Notes: a model not told the origin generated them from the letters alone. A stretch of 64,000 nucleotides of DNA from Malachius bipustulatus (GCA_910589415.1 OU342631.1:10478001-10542000); one strand, 5' to 3'. Shown: positions 25,920-38,397, counted from the stretch's first letter. Program-made: numbers and translations.

Positions 25920-26780
25920 GGAGAACAATTTTGGGATCGTGTGAGCTCTTTTTACCCCTAATTTCTATGACACTGGAAAATTTTGCATTTTGATGGAACG
26001 TTTTTAACCGTCGATGTTTTTTCTGTTAAAAAGTACTCTACCCTCACGTAAAATGACATCCTATGCTGAAAAATACGAACAAAAAGTTTTTTCGTTAGGT
26101 ACTTGCCTAATCTTGTAATTTTTTTCATATTGCTACTTTTTACCATGTTTTTCATCATAAAAAGCCATTTTTTCTCGAAAACATTTGACGTTACGGCTTT
26201 TAACCAAGACCTTTATTACGTAGAAAACATTGGCGGTAGAAAATTAGCTCCCACCCAGACTGCCAATTAAAAAAATTTCGTAGAAATTAGGAGCCATAAA
26301 AAACCTCAAACAACCCTAAAATGCCAATAACCGGGATCTAGTAGCTGATTTGATGGAAATGCACGATTTTCATATGTAGTAGTTCAAATCCAGTAGCGGG
26401 GATTTTGGGGGTCATGTGGGCTCTTTTCGTCTATTTTCTATGACCCTGGTGGTAAAATCGGCATTTTGGAAACCAAATTTTTAACCGTCAATGTTTTCTA
26501 CATTAAAATATACTCTTGGGCAAAAACCTTAACCACCTACGTGAAGTGACATTTTATGATCAAAAAAACATGAAAAAAGTAGGCAAATGTGCCTAGTTTC
26601 TCATTTTTTGTTCATGTTGCTACTGTGTTTCATGTCTTTCATCATAAAAGGCCATTTTTTTATAAATCTTTTGACCAAGAGTACCTTTATTTTATAGAAA
26701 ACATCGGCGGTTGAAAATTCGCTTCCAGACTGCCACTTTTCCCAGTTTCGTATCAATTACCTAGGAGCAAAAAAAAAAAC
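25920..26780. repeat. Two-copy tandem repeat, units partly self-complementary
   Basis: The segment starting near 25930 ('gtgtgagctcttttta', 'tttctatgacactgg', 'tttttaaccgtcgatgtttt') is repeated near 26410 ('catgtgggctctttt', 'tttctatgaccctgg', 'tttttaaccgtcaatgtttt'). Within each unit the end ('gtagaaattaggagcc') is roughly the reverse complement of the start, a foldback-like structure. Related wording occurs in the element at 54479-55405. Confidence 0.6.
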
Positions 26781-26809
26781 AAACAACCCTAAAATTAATA
26801 TTACTAAAT

Positions 26810-27284
26810 GTCGCGTCTAATTTATGCGCATGCACTCAAAAGGTAAACTCTTGCGGAGAGTGCAAGAAATTACGGGCAAAATTTGAAAAATTGCTACAAA
26901 ATACTCAGTAGGTTGCGTTTAGCCACCCTGAGACTAGCATCGAAACTTTCTTTTCGTTGTGCCGAAGGAAAAATTCATACACACCTTGCATCAGGATGAA
27001 AAAAACACCCCAAATTTAAAAAAAAATTGCTGTTGCTATGAAACACCCTGTAAGTGTAAGTGTAAACTGTAAGTGTAAACTGTAAGTGTAGGAATTTTTT
27101 CTTCGGCGTTTTCCGATAAAGCTCAATAGGAACATTTTCTCGATGTTAGTCGCAGGGTGGCTAAACGCAACTTATTTTGCAGCAATTTTCAAATTTTGTC
27201 CATAATTGTTTGCACTCCGCGCAAGTTTACGTTTTGTGCGCATGATGTGCATAAATAAACGAGACTAATATTATTTCTCTCCTA
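26810..27284. mobile_element. Inverted-repeat (foldback) element
   Basis: Left arm, about 26810-26985, includes 'gttgcgtttagccaccctg' and 'gagtgcaagaaatta'. It is matched in reverse complement by about 27100-27284 ('cagggtggctaaacgcaact'). The central part carries short tandem copies of 'gtaagtgtaaact'. No coding capacity. Confidence 0.75.
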
Positions 27285-28134
27285 TCTTTTCAAAAGGATA
27301 CGCTACTGTGCGTTCGTGCGTTTCCCTTATATCGGCGCCAGATCCCTGTTGCCAGATTCACGCCGACAAAATGCTATATGAGGAAAAAAAAAAGAAAAAA
27401 AAAATAGTTATACTTACCATTAAAAAGCTGACTTCTGTATCTCAAACGGTTCTTGAGATTTCTTTATAAAACTGGAAAAAAGTCTTTCTTTGACACCCTT
27501 TACCTTTAAGGCGGTGTATTTTCGAACCCATCTTAATAGATTTTTTTCCCTTAGAAATGCGCCAAGTAAGCACCCCTTCCCTTTAAAATGTTTCTCTCAT
27601 ATGTTACATTCACATTTTTGTCACGTATGCAAAATTGGAAAAATATAAGCGGAACTGTGGCATCCCAGTTCTATCTGCTAACTCTTTGCCGATCTCTATC
27701 GTTTCCTGTTTCCATCGTTTCCTATCTGAAACACATGCTGATCAGTCTTAAAATGATGAATCCATTTTTCATTCACCTATAATACGTGTTACAAAAATAA
27801 AGTATAGGTATGTCACTTCCCTTGTAAGCTCTTGGCAAAAATTTTGACATTTATAAACTTTTTCCCAACTCACGCATCTGTGGGAGTCACCTGCGCGAAG
27901 AATGCTGAGTGAAGATTTTGACTCTCTTTAAGTATAAGTCACTAATAATATGGCTCTCATTTCATTTTCGGTTTTTGTAGCTAAATCTTCTAGGCTACAA
28001 ATTTAAGCAAGAGAGGCTGCATTCATCATGAAATACCCGAGATCTGTCATAAAGTCAGGCCATCTCTAAGCTTTAATGGAGTAAATTAAGTCTTAGACGA
28101 TTAATGGAACCAAGCAAGAGACAAGAAAGTCACG

Positions 28135-28850
28135 CGTCAGTTTTTATAAGTAGGTTGAGGTATAGTAAGTTTTTCTTAACTTAACTTAAAAAAAACTGTA
28201 ATAACCAAATTTGAAGGAAATTGAATTTCCCGCAAGTTTAGTTTCTTTCACTTTTACCCAAAAAAATTGAAAATGGACGAGTTATTTAAGAAAAACTTAT
28301 TTTGCATAAAATTCAACATGGCGGATTGATGTGCACCTCGGATCTGGTCGCCATTTTGAATTTAAGCTACTAGTGACACCCCCTCCCCCCTTAACGAGCA
28401 GAACAAGAAAGATCGACAACGGAATGTTTCCTACGTCAAAAGCACATAAAGACTGGGCTGATTGGTCAAAGTTTTGTCATGCAAGAACGTCATCTGTCAA
28501 TCTGTGAGTCAAATGTCAGTTTTCATACCGAGGTTGAGGTGTAAGTTTTTAAAAAGTTTTCAAAAAAAAAAAAAAGCTGGAATAAGCAAAGTTGCAGGAA
28601 ATTGAATTTCCCGCAAGTGTAGTTTTACCTTTTACCCAAAAAATTGTAAATGACCGAGTTATTCAAGAAAAGCATATTTTGCATAAAATTCAACATGGCG
28701 GCATTAATGCGCACTTCGTATCTGGTTGCCATTTTGAATTTAAACTACCAGTGACCTCCCCCCTGCGAGTAGAAGAAGAAAGATCGACAACGGAATATTT
28801 CCTACGTCAAAGCACATAGTGACTGGGCTGATTAGTCAATTGGCTACTAA
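28135..28850 (+). repeat. Two-copy tandem repeat, period about 380 bp
   Basis: Both copies contain 'ggaaattgaatttcccgcaa' (28216 and 28597), 'gcataaaattcaacatggcg', 'ttgccattttgaattta' or a variant, 'gaaagatcgacaacggaat' and 'gactgggctgatt'. Non-coding; copies differ by small indels and homopolymer length. Confidence 0.75.
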
Positions 28851-30830
28851 GCTCTGTCATATAAAAATGTAAATAATTTTCTTATCTCCATAGGAATATG
28901 TTTAAACAGGGAGGGGTCGTATGTGGTGTATTTATCTAATTTATCTTGAGTTTTTATGAGATCCGTGTCACAGCAAAAATAATTTAATTTCTATTTACTT
29001 CATCAGATCCAAAATTATAAATATTATGCTAGACGTATGTGTTGTGTAATAAATATTAAGTAGACACAACACTACAATAATTTGAATAAATCAAACTTTT
29101 CAAAACGAATTCAGTGAAAGCTTCCAGTTTAAAAGGAAATAATATTTACGCTCTATAGAGTTAGGTATACGTTTTTAATTAATTCATAGTCTAATACGTA
29201 TTACTTTGGTTAAATTATTTATATTACATTGTATGAGTTTATATTTATAATGTAACCTTTAATAAAAATGCAATTTGAAGTGGTCTTTATTGGTTTGTAT
29301 TAATCAATTTTATTGATTTTTATTGTTTTTTTTTTATAAACTTATGAAACTTTTCTTATAATTTTTGGGCTAAATCCAAGAATCAAAATCCATACTTAAT
29401 AGTAGAGTTCCAAAAGAATTCCTTTGTGATAAGACTATAAAGGCATCTTCCCAGGGCGCAAGACTTTGCAAGCCTGGCTTATGACTCGCCAAATCACGAT
29501 CCATGAGAATGGGAAAAATCCAGGGCTCAGCTCGTGCCTCGGTATTTTATCGATTGGATTTTATATGTTGAATTGGATCAATTATAATATTTCCAAATAC
29601 AAGAGATTAGCTAAAAAGTTTTACTGTCTATATCCGAAAAAATATGTTTATTATTTGATCACGGTGTAATCGTCATCGGTGTAGTAAAATATTTATTATT
29701 TAATCAAAATATTTGCAATAGATTGCTATGTACACACCTTTACGTCTATTTAGCAACTTTTCTATTCCTTCCTTTGAGTATTGTGGAGCGTATAAACTTC
29801 GCGTAATAAAAAATTACTCAGCAACTTATGATATTTTGTAACGGTTTATAGAAATATACCTATATGCCAAATATAGCTATAGAGAAGAGTATGTAATATT
29901 TCACGGTTATTCACAAGATTACTAAGCCGTAATAATCGCTCATACAACATAATTTGCGCAAACCTAATCTACAGGGCGACCCAATGAAAATCGAGTGAAA
30001 AAGTTATTAAGTTTCATGTGGACTTTCTGTCAGCTTTGTGGATATAAAATTTTCTTAAAATAGCCAACTAGATCCTCGGTTCAAAAAAATTAATAAAGTT
30101 TCAAACGGGCACCAGCACCACGGTATACACGCCCATTTTTTTTTGAGGTAGTTATGTCGCATATACTCGATAAAACGCACTTTTTGACAGATAAGTGACA
30201 TGTTAACCACTTTTTTATTTAATTCTGTATATTATTTCATTTTAACATTGCCTGCCAGAGAAAATAAAAAAAATTCTTTCAATAGAGTTTAAATTGAGTA
30301 ATTTGGAAAGTAGTTACAAAGTAGTATCACCTCTCCCCAGAGCGTCATGGGGATTCCCCTGCATTGCACGTGCATTTTCAAATGCGCATAACTTAATTCA
30401 TCATATTCATTTATGCATAGACTTATCAAAAAATATAATAAAATATAATTACATTTATGCATAATGATGCATAAAAAATAAATCACAAATCGACTTTTTT
30501 ACAAATATAAAACTGAAAAATATAATTTATTCCACACATTTAGTTCACAATGTACATTTTCATATATTTTGTTACCTTATTTCAATAATAATTGTGTATA
30601 ACTTTCGAAATTAAAATATGTCCCAATTTTTGTAATAAAAAATCCAGGGCTGCATTTGAAAAATAATATTCAGTCCTGCCCTGCAAACATGGACCACCGT
30701 CAGAAAAAAAAAACTGACTTCCCAAAAGCAAACCTTGTTAAAAACTGGTTTGAAGGGTTGCAGTAGTTTTTCGCCATCTTCAAAAATAACGACAATAAAT
30801 TAATCAGAAAAACAAAAAAAAAAATTATTT
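28851..30830. other. Gene-free AT-rich interval
   Basis: No coding, RNA or mobile-element signal was recognised. The sequence is dominated by A/T runs, with one lone 'ctacagggcgaccca' terminus-like string near 29970. Confidence 0.5.
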
Positions 30831-31284
30831 AAAATAATTCGAAAATATTCCCGAATTTTTTTCTGCCATTGCATTAACCTTCAGGCTGTCCAACTTTTTT
30901 CCTATTTAACCGACGGTTTCCTAGATCCCCATGCGCTGTGCATTTTTATCTTGGACACAGCGTATATTGATTAATCTTATCTTTATCGGAAGGAATTATT
31001 TTATTTGCAAATATGGAAAAATACTTAGTAGGCATTTGGGATTATTACTTTAAAGCAAGACGATTACGGTGAGTAAGTTCCATAAATTTGAATAACAGTC
31101 TGAATATTGTAAAATTAATCATTTTTGCGTAAAATATATTTTCTTTGAGTACTTTTGTTATGTCCAGCGAATTTTACATAGATACCTATTTATTTTTCGT
31201 TCGTTTTCAAAAAAATGAAATAATGGTCTAATGACCAAACCATGAATTAAAGTCATTCTTGAAGTTGCCAAATGCTGACAATTG

Positions 31285-32844
31285 TACAGGGTAGTCCATC
31301 ACTTATGTCCACCCCCGAAATAGAGGTTAATTTTTACGATAAGAAAATGAAAGTTTGAGGATTCATGTTTAGTTAATTTGTGTCATCATAAAATCATCAG
31401 TTTGTTCTTTAATCAATTTTTTTTTCGGCAATCAAAATGGCAAAAAAATAGAGTTTTCTTTCATACATAGCTAGAAATCGATTAATAAAATCAAAATCGC
31501 TGAAAATAAAATATCAAAAAACTAATTACAAGGCTTCAATTAAATAAAATATAGTCAGGTATATACAGGATGATTCAAAATTGAGTGCAAATATTTTAAG
31601 GGCTTATTTACCAGCCAAAAATAAGAAGTTTTTTTCATATAATCGTATGTCCTAACTTGCTTCGTTTTCTAGATACAGGGTGTAAAATTTTGCAAAAAAA
31701 TCGATTTTTTATTAATTACTCAAAAACCTTTCAGCCGATTTGAATAAAATTTGGTAGGGTTATTTGTCGTTATAAGGAACTTCCTTTGATGGGAATAACA
31801 TAAATTTATTAATTCCAGTGGCGTCTCAGGGGGCTACCTACTTGAAACTTATAGGTAAAATTATGATACGCCACTGCTCTTTTGACAATTTATATTTTTT
31901 TTTAGATTAAGCGGTCAAGACTGTAACTTTCTTGCCTCCTGAGCTTTACTCGTATCTAGCTTTGTTTCCCAGAAAAAAATCAAAATCTGTGCCGGGCCCT
32001 ATTAAAACAAGTAATAAATTCACATCGATTATTGAGATTCATTTAATTTAATTCAGGTAGCCCCCTGAGACGCCACTGGAATTAATAAATTCATGTTATT
32101 CCCATCAAAGGAAGGCCCTTATGATAACAAATAAGCCCATAAAATTTGATTTAAATCGGCTGAGAGGTTTTTGAGAAATTGATAAAAATCGATTTTTTTT
32201 TTAATTTTACCCCCTGTATCTAGAAAACAAAGCAAGCTAGGACATACGATTATATGAAAAACTTCTTATTTTTGGCTGGTAAACAAGCCCTCAAAATATT
32301 TTCACTCATTTTTGAATCACCCTGTAGAAATGATAGAAATCAGGTAGAATGATTGATTTATGATGTGTTAATTAATAAAGTGGCCAATATAATCTGAAAA
32401 GAGTATGTATCATAAGTTTTTGAGTGAGTAGACTGAGTAAACAGAGTATAGTGCAAATTTAAAGGGGGTATGACATTGAACGCTTTGGATACGATGAGAT
32501 TTTACCTAATCAGCTTACTCAAGAATTTATGATGCTTACCCTTTTCAGATTATATTCTCGTTATTACACATCATAAATCAATCATGTCTGTATAACAAAT
32601 TATTGGCTTGTAATTAATTTTTTGTTATTTTTCAGTATTTTTGATTTGAAAAAAACTCGATTTTTTTCGCCATTTGATCACTAGTTTTTTATCGCTAGTG
32701 CATGAAGGAAACGAATAATAATGAAATTGATTACGCCATTCTATTCTATGGTCCTATATTACATAAATCCTCAAAGTTTCATTTTTTAATCTTTAATATT
32801 AGCCTCTATTTCGAGGGTGGATATTAGTAATGGTCCACCCTGTA
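31285..32844. mobile_element. TACAGGGT-ended element with a second foldback nested inside
   Basis: Ends TACAGGGTAGTCCATCACTT (31285) and the near-complement of that (ending ccaccctgta at 32844). It is shared with copy B (37877-40793), so it predates the duplication. The interior has further palindromic segments around 32347-32600. A nested foldback occupies 31564-32326 only in this copy. Confidence 0.75.
31564..32326. mobile_element. Foldback element specific to duplication copy A
   Basis: Starts TACAGGATGATTCAAAATTG and ends with ttttgaatcaccctgta, with long matching arms including 'gacatacgattatatgaaaa'. The corresponding place in copy B lacks it, so it inserted after, or was lost from the other copy after, the duplication. 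The target duplication is unclear. Confidence 0.85.
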
Positions 32845-33218
32845 CTGTGATAACTGAGAAGACGAGAAATATTGCATTTTCAGTCTCAGCCAGACTTTCA
32901 GTCACTGAGGTAATATTTCAGAGGAAAAGCTCGTTTAACTGTCGAACAGTTTCGATCTAGGGCGTTTTCTCAAAAAAAAAGAAGATCTGCTGATTGTTCT
33001 GGGAAACTTTTTCAGTAATGAATGCGAGTTTTAAGATCCATAAAGATGCACTGAAAATTGTTGAATTTTTATTCTTGATACCTGATACGTGATAGACAAA
33101 AACTTCAAAGGGGCGAGATTTATTGAATTTTAGATCCTTCAATACCCGCTTTAATCGTCTAGGTACTACAATTTTTCTTCGGTAATTTTTGGCTTCGAGA
33201 TCTAGCTCATATAGCCAC

Positions 33219-33370
33219 ACACAAATTTTTGAATACCTATATAAGAAGTTTAGTTATCGTCATGGTATACGTAAACGACAACCATGGCGAGACTGGTATT
33301 CGAACCCAGTCGGTCGTCAACGCCTTAATAATGACAGTCTGCTACCTAAGCCTGCTTCATCTACTACACT
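33219..33370 (-). mobile_element. tRNA-derived SINE-like sequence upstream of CRISP copy 1
   Basis: On the minus strand a tRNA-like head is visible. A possible A-box region 'taggtagcagactg' is followed by 'aaggcgttgacgaccgactg' and a B box GGTTCGAATACC flanked by actgg/ccagt. A non-tRNA tail ('gccatggttgtcgtttacg') follows. The stem closes with a mismatch, so it is not a normal tRNA gene. The same sequence lies upstream of CRISP copy 2. Confidence 0.55.
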
Positions 33371-33478
33371 CTCTACATAATGTTTTTGCCTTATTTTTCT
33401 TCTTTTTTTAGATGTAGGTAAATACTGCAAGGTTCAATTTTTTTAATTAAAAAAGGAATGATTTATTAATAAAATAAA

Positions 33479-35718
33479 ATGAGAACAAGAACTCTAATTA
33501 TTTGCTTAGCAGTTTTCTTGCTTCTAATAGAAATCGTGGTGAAGGTGGAATCCTCTACGAATTGTAAGCATTTATACAATACTTTTATTAACCGCATGCA
33601 GAGAAGCGCTGAATCAAAAATATTTTCAGCTTCGCAGGTTTCTGGAAAGCAGGATAAAGTAAGATCGCTGATGCCCAAGCGACCAAAGATACAAAACAAA
33701 ATTGTTCTATATCATAACAATTTTAGAAGCAAAGTGAAGCCCAAAGCCTCGAATATGCTAAAAATGGAAAGTGTTAACGAATAGTTCAAAAAATTCAGAT
33801 TCAATGTAGACTGAAATATGTCTACATTGAATTTCTCAGATATTATTATACAGGTGTCCCTGAAATGATTTTACAGCTCACTACCAAATATTCCTCGGGT
33901 GATAAACTAACTCGAAATTTGTGAAATGGCAACATGTCATCACTAGACAGCTTGCCACCTGAAAATTACTTTTCAACTTGTAGTGCGTGTACAGGTCGTT
34001 TTCACGACGTGCTCGCTGCTGTAAGAGAAACTCCCTGGCGAAAATAAAACTAAGGAGGTGTACTACATGTAAATGTAAAACAAAGAGAACGCCAGTTAAT
34101 GGACCGAGCGCCGAATCGAGGGATGCAGAGATGCCCGCATCTACGAGTACCAATGTAGGTATGAAGCTTCAAGGAAGCAAGCGTAAAGGTGAACAACAAG
34201 CTAAACAGGATTAAACCCCAAGCTCAGACGAGACTGCGTTCCTGAAGGAGCTGTAACGTCGTAAAGAGTTGATAATTGCAAAACAGGCCTCCGAGGCTCA
34301 AATAAGTTTGGAGGCATGGAAGGAAGTCAGATCTCGCAAGGCAAGTACAACAATCATTACCTACCTTTTTACTCTCTCTACTGCTGGACTCCTTAAGGTC
34401 AGAAATATGTTGGCGGGTTCCAGCTGGCATCAGCAGGTGGGCCTGGAGAGTATTGTTGCGGATGGGGCGATGGATGCTTTCTTGTCCTTGCATGGCTGAA
34501 AACAGAGTTGTGAGAAGTACGAAAGCTCTCCAGGGATCAATAGGGTTCGGCCAATAGGGTTGTCCATAGGTTACTCCCCGACGTTGTATGCTCAGGGTAG
34601 TGTGCATGGATATGGTAGTCGGAGTAGAGAGTTCTTGTCAAAGCCTAGATTTAGAACTTGCGCATCTGAAATGAATAAAATTAATTTGAGACTAAATAAA
34701 TTAATAAATTACTTACTGATCTAAGGTCCCTTGCTGTATTTAACTTTTAAGAGCAGCCTGAAGCGCTTTCTCATGGGTATGACTTTTTATATCATCCAAG
34801 AGTTTTTAACTTGTGATGCCACGGGCTAGTTTCATAACACGCGTGTAAAACTTTGGTAGTGAGCTGATGTAGTCATTTCAAAGACACCTGCGTATTATCT
34901 ATACGGTTCACAATAAATCATAAACTCTTTTTAGAAATGGCATAGAACAGCCGCGAAGTCAGCTCAGGATTGGGCAGATAAATGTATATTTTTAACTCAT
35001 AACAGTGGTGAAGAAAGAAAAGTTAAGGATCTTGGAGTTTGCGGACAGAATATTTTCGTATCGTCTCATCGTGTCACTTGGTAACTTAAAAATTATATTT
35101 AAAACTCCTTTGATTTGAAATAATTTTACAGGTTGACGGCACTTCAGAGCTGGTTTTCAGAAAGATCAAGTTTCTCTTATGGTAAACCAGGCAATGATCA
35201 CGAAGGTACCGGTCACTATACACAAATGGTCTGGGCATCAACCCATCGAGTAGGATGTGGCATAGCTCGATGCCCGTCTATGGTTTATACTACAGGAGAG
35301 TTTTATAATTACGTCTGTAATTACTGTCCTGCGTAAGCTGAATTTTTCAAAATACTGTCATGACATGTTAGACTACTGTCGTGACTATAGCCTAAACAAT
35401 TTATGAAAAGAATTTCTAATTCTTTTCACAAATAAAAACTCTGGTATAAAAACCTTTGTTTTCAGGGGCAACAGAGTTGATTTGTTTGATGCTCCTTACA
35501 AAAGAGGTAAGCCCTGCGGAAGATGTAAAGCACATTGCGATGAGAATCATTTATTATGCACAAACCCATGCGGCTATGTAGACAGTTATAGCAATTGTAG
35601 AGAGCTGAATGCCACAGCACCTACATGGCTGTGTGGTGACAGAAAAACTAAAGCCGGGAGAAAAAATAGGAGCGATTGTGCTGCTACCTGTAAGTGTAAA
35701 GGAAAAATATTCGTGTGA
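33479..35718 (+). CDS. CRISP copy 1: secreted CAP protein with cysteine-rich domain; one splice donor damaged
   Basis: Secreted cysteine-rich protein of the CAP superfamily. Exons inferred by comparison with the intact third gene: 33479-33563, 33630-33766, 34935-35080, 35132-35332 and 35466-35718 (273 residues if all joined). Residues 1-24 form a signal peptide. The CAP domain includes GHYTQMVWAST and CNYCPA. Exon 5 has ten cysteines in the CRISP hinge and ion-channel-regulatory pattern (PYKRGKPCGRCK ... CTNPC ... CKCK). Every exon is open, but the exon 2 donor, GTAAGT in the third gene, reads GAAAGT here. Reading on gives a stop six codons later. A good GTAAGA donor inside exon 2 (after 33658) would splice in frame to exon 3 and skip the first CAP helix. 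Whether it makes protein is therefore uncertain. Intron 2 holds a mobile element. Confidence 0.75.
33851..34890. mobile_element. DNA element with about 38-bp terminal inverted repeats in intron 2 of CRISP copy 1
   Basis: Starts caggtgtccctgaaatga and ends with the near-complement 'tcatttcaaagacacctg'; the terminal match extends through 'ctcactaccaaa'. The interior has protein-like scraps (for example DEIAFLKELLRRSKDL readable in the sister copy at 41800-42938), which I could not assign. This copy lacks about 300 bp present in the sister. Shared by both duplicates, so older than the duplication. Confidence 0.75.
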
Positions 35719-35873
35719 GATTATTATGTTGATTGGCAGAAGTTTTTTTGTTGTATGGAATAATAGTAAAAGATTTTTCCTTAATTAACTAAACATACCT
35801 ACAATTTAATACTTTTATTAAATCATACAAATATTTAAGAACATTTGTAAGTAATTCCTCATAATTCTATTTT

Positions 35874-35879
35874 AATAAA
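35874..35879 (+). terminator. AATAAA polyadenylation signal, CRISP copy 1
   Basis: Canonical signal about 155 bp after the stop of CRISP copy 1. A similar site follows copy 2 but is displaced by the element at 44015-44557. Confidence 0.5.
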
Positions 35880-36110
35880 CTTTTTTTGCACTGTGTATCC
35901 ATTGATGAGTAAACCCAAAAAGATTACGGTTAGGTAATGATAATATATTATTGAGATTAAAAAAAAAAGGTTTCATAAAATTTAAATCATATCATGACCT
36001 TGAAAATTTTCCAATAATCTTAAAATCATATTCAAAATCAAAAGCTAAATATTGTTTAGTGATATCACCTCAATAATTATTCCTAAAGCGAACTTTAATT
36101 TTGTATAACC

Positions 36111-37405
36111 GATTATTAAAATGAGAATTTCTCAAATATCTTAATAGCATATTCTATATCAAGGGCGGAAAGAAGTTCATTTCGGCGAGTATGAAGTTAT
36201 CGGGCCGAGCGGAGTGAGGGTTGATTGAATACAACCTGAAATGGACTTCGGATGCGGCCGAGATATAGACGATATTTTTTAGCGCATCGCGTTAGAACAC
36301 TGAATACTTTGGCTTGTTAGCTTGTTGGCGAATATGTGGTGGCGTACAAATTAATTCACTGTCAGTGTAATTTTCCTGTCTAGCGTTCATATTGTTGCTT
36401 TATTGACGAAACCTCAGAAACTAGTAACCCCCGTTAATTGTTATAATTAGATAGGTACTTACCTGTTATTATTATATTTCCAGCTCGTTTAGACTTGATT
36501 GAAATATGCGCGTAGGTATCGTGGTCTCGGTATAGTTGTCAGCTGTGTGCTTCAATTTCGCTGCCGGAGCTCGCAACTGCCGCGTAATCACTACTGATAA
36601 CATCACTATCAGTAATTGCTATAGTAACTCCTAGATCTGTCCGCCCTAGGGCCAGAAAAACGTTCGTTGCGGGCTGGAAAATTTTGTACGCTTGGAAGCG
36701 AGCTGCTATTGCATGTAGGCTGCAATATGCGTCATTCCGCCGGCTACTAAGCTACTGAAAAATCGTCTTTCAGAAGCGATGCGCTAAAAAGTAATATTTA
36801 ATCTGCAAACACAATTTCAACTTCAGAGCTGATAAGTAATTTGGTATGTTTTCAAATTTCTTTGCTTCATTATCTCGGAAGAAATTAATATTTCTGCTTG
36901 AATGATATCATAATAAATTCAAAATATATGCTCTAAATACAACCTTGATGAAGTTTACTTCATCAGCTCTCAAATTTGGTAAAAATCATCAAAACGAATA
37001 TATTCACAGTATTAATAATATTTGCAAATAGCTCAGAAGTCGAAGTAAAATACAAACAACTCGAGGTCAATCAAAAAAAAAAAAGAAGGACACAAGAGTT
37101 TATTTCTTATTTATTTATCTTCAATGTTGAAACTTCAAAGTTAAAAAGCAAAATTCAAAAGAAATCGATAAATACCTTCTGTTGTGCTACTCTAACGTGA
37201 TGATATGCAGACAACAAATGAAACAATGCCTTCTTCGTGCAACACTACCGCTGTCTTGGAGACTTGAAATATTTTCGATAACTTTTCATCTTCCATAGTA
37301 AAAGAAACCAATAAAAAATTTAAAACTGGGCAAATTAGGTCCTGAAGTCTGGTCCTCGAGAGTTTAAATTCCCAGAGAAAAGAAAAAAAATCAAAAGGGA
37401 AAAAC
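36111..37405. other. Junction between the two duplication copies, with a GC-richer palindromic block
   Basis: About 36155-36800 is noticeably richer in GC and CpG ('tatcgggccgagcggagtga', 'gatgcggccgagatatagac') and has partly complementary ends ('ttttttagcgcatcgc' near 36277, 'gaagcgatgcgctaaaaa' near 36773). Sequence at 37140-37210 resembles that after copy B (about 44820-44890). The GC-richer block therefore looks like an insertion confined to the copy A side. No gene recognised. Confidence 0.55.
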
Positions 37406-38186
37406 AAAATAATTCGAAAATCGAAAATAATTCCCAAATTTTTTCTGCCATTGCATTTTCCTTTAGGTTGCCTAGCTTGTTTCCTATTTAACCGACGGTT
37501 TCCTAGATCCCCATACAGGCTGTGCATTTTTATCTTGGACACAGCGTATAAGTATTGATTAATCTTATCTTTATCGGAAGGAATTATTTTACTTGCAAAT
37601 ATAGAAAAATACTTAGTAGGTATTTGGAAATATTACTTTAAAGCAAGACGATTACGGTGAGTAAGTACCATAAATTTGAACAGTCTGAATATTGTAAAAT
37701 TAATCATTTTTGTAAAATATATTTTGTCTGAGTACGTTTGTTATGTCCAACGAATTTTATATAGGTACCTATTTATTGTTAAAATCAAGCTAGGATACGA
37801 GTAAATGCTGGGTTCGTTTTCAAAAAAGTACCAAACCTTGAATTAAAGTCATTCTTGAAGTTGCCAAAAAAAAGTGTACAGGGTAGTCCATCACTTATGT
37901 CCACCCCCGAAATAGAGGTTAATTTTGAAGATAAAAAAAATGAATGTTTGAGGATTCATATTTAGTTAATTTGCGTCATCATAAAATCATCAGTTTGTTC
38001 TTTAATCAATTTTTTTTTCGGCTTCCAGCGGTAAAAAAATGGTAATTTGGCGGTAAAATGGCAAAAAAGATGGAGTTTTCTTTCAAACATCGATAGTAAT
38101 CGATTAAAAAAATCAAAATCGCTGAAAATAAATATCAAAAAACTAATTACAAGGCCTCAATTAAATAAAATATAGTTAGGTATATG

Positions 38187-38397
38187 AATAGAAAATTGTT
38201 AAGGGCTATAGGCAAAAAGTCTTTTCTTAAAGTGTGGTTTTAAATTTGTCATTTTAGAATCCCGAAAATGACCCAAATTGTTCGGTCGAAACGTTGATAT
38301 TATAATAAAGACCACACTTTAAGAAAAGACTTTTTGCCTATAGCCCTTAACAATTTTCTATTAATATATTTATTTGGCAATTACTTCTATTATAATA
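38187..38397. mobile_element. Hairpin element with 50-bp perfect arms and a 13-bp target duplication
   Basis: Left arm 38189-38238 (starts tagaaaattgttaagggcta) and right arm 38311-38360 are exact reverse complements, around 72 bp containing 'ggtcgaaacgttgatatt'. The insertion is flanked by the direct repeat agttaggtatatg at 38174-38186 and 38398-38410. Copy A has a different insertion nearby. A 13-bp duplication is longer than usual for cut-and-paste elements. Confidence 0.8.

Larger units (their letters stand above)
30831..36110 (+). repeat. Tandem segmental duplication, copy A (carries CRISP copy 1)
   Basis: Sequence from about 30831 is repeated in the same orientation from about 37406, both starting 'aaaataattcgaaaat' and passing through the whole CRISP gene. 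Copies stay alignable to 'cctaaagcgaactttaatt' at about 36110 and 44770. A foldback element (31564-32326) is present in A but absent from B. Several elements are present in B but absent from A. Confidence 0.9.

Noticed and set aside
33290..33330. Possible true tRNA gene on the minus strand
   Set aside because: The T-arm closing pair is mismatched and the anticodon and acceptor stems could not be built; a SINE head fits better.
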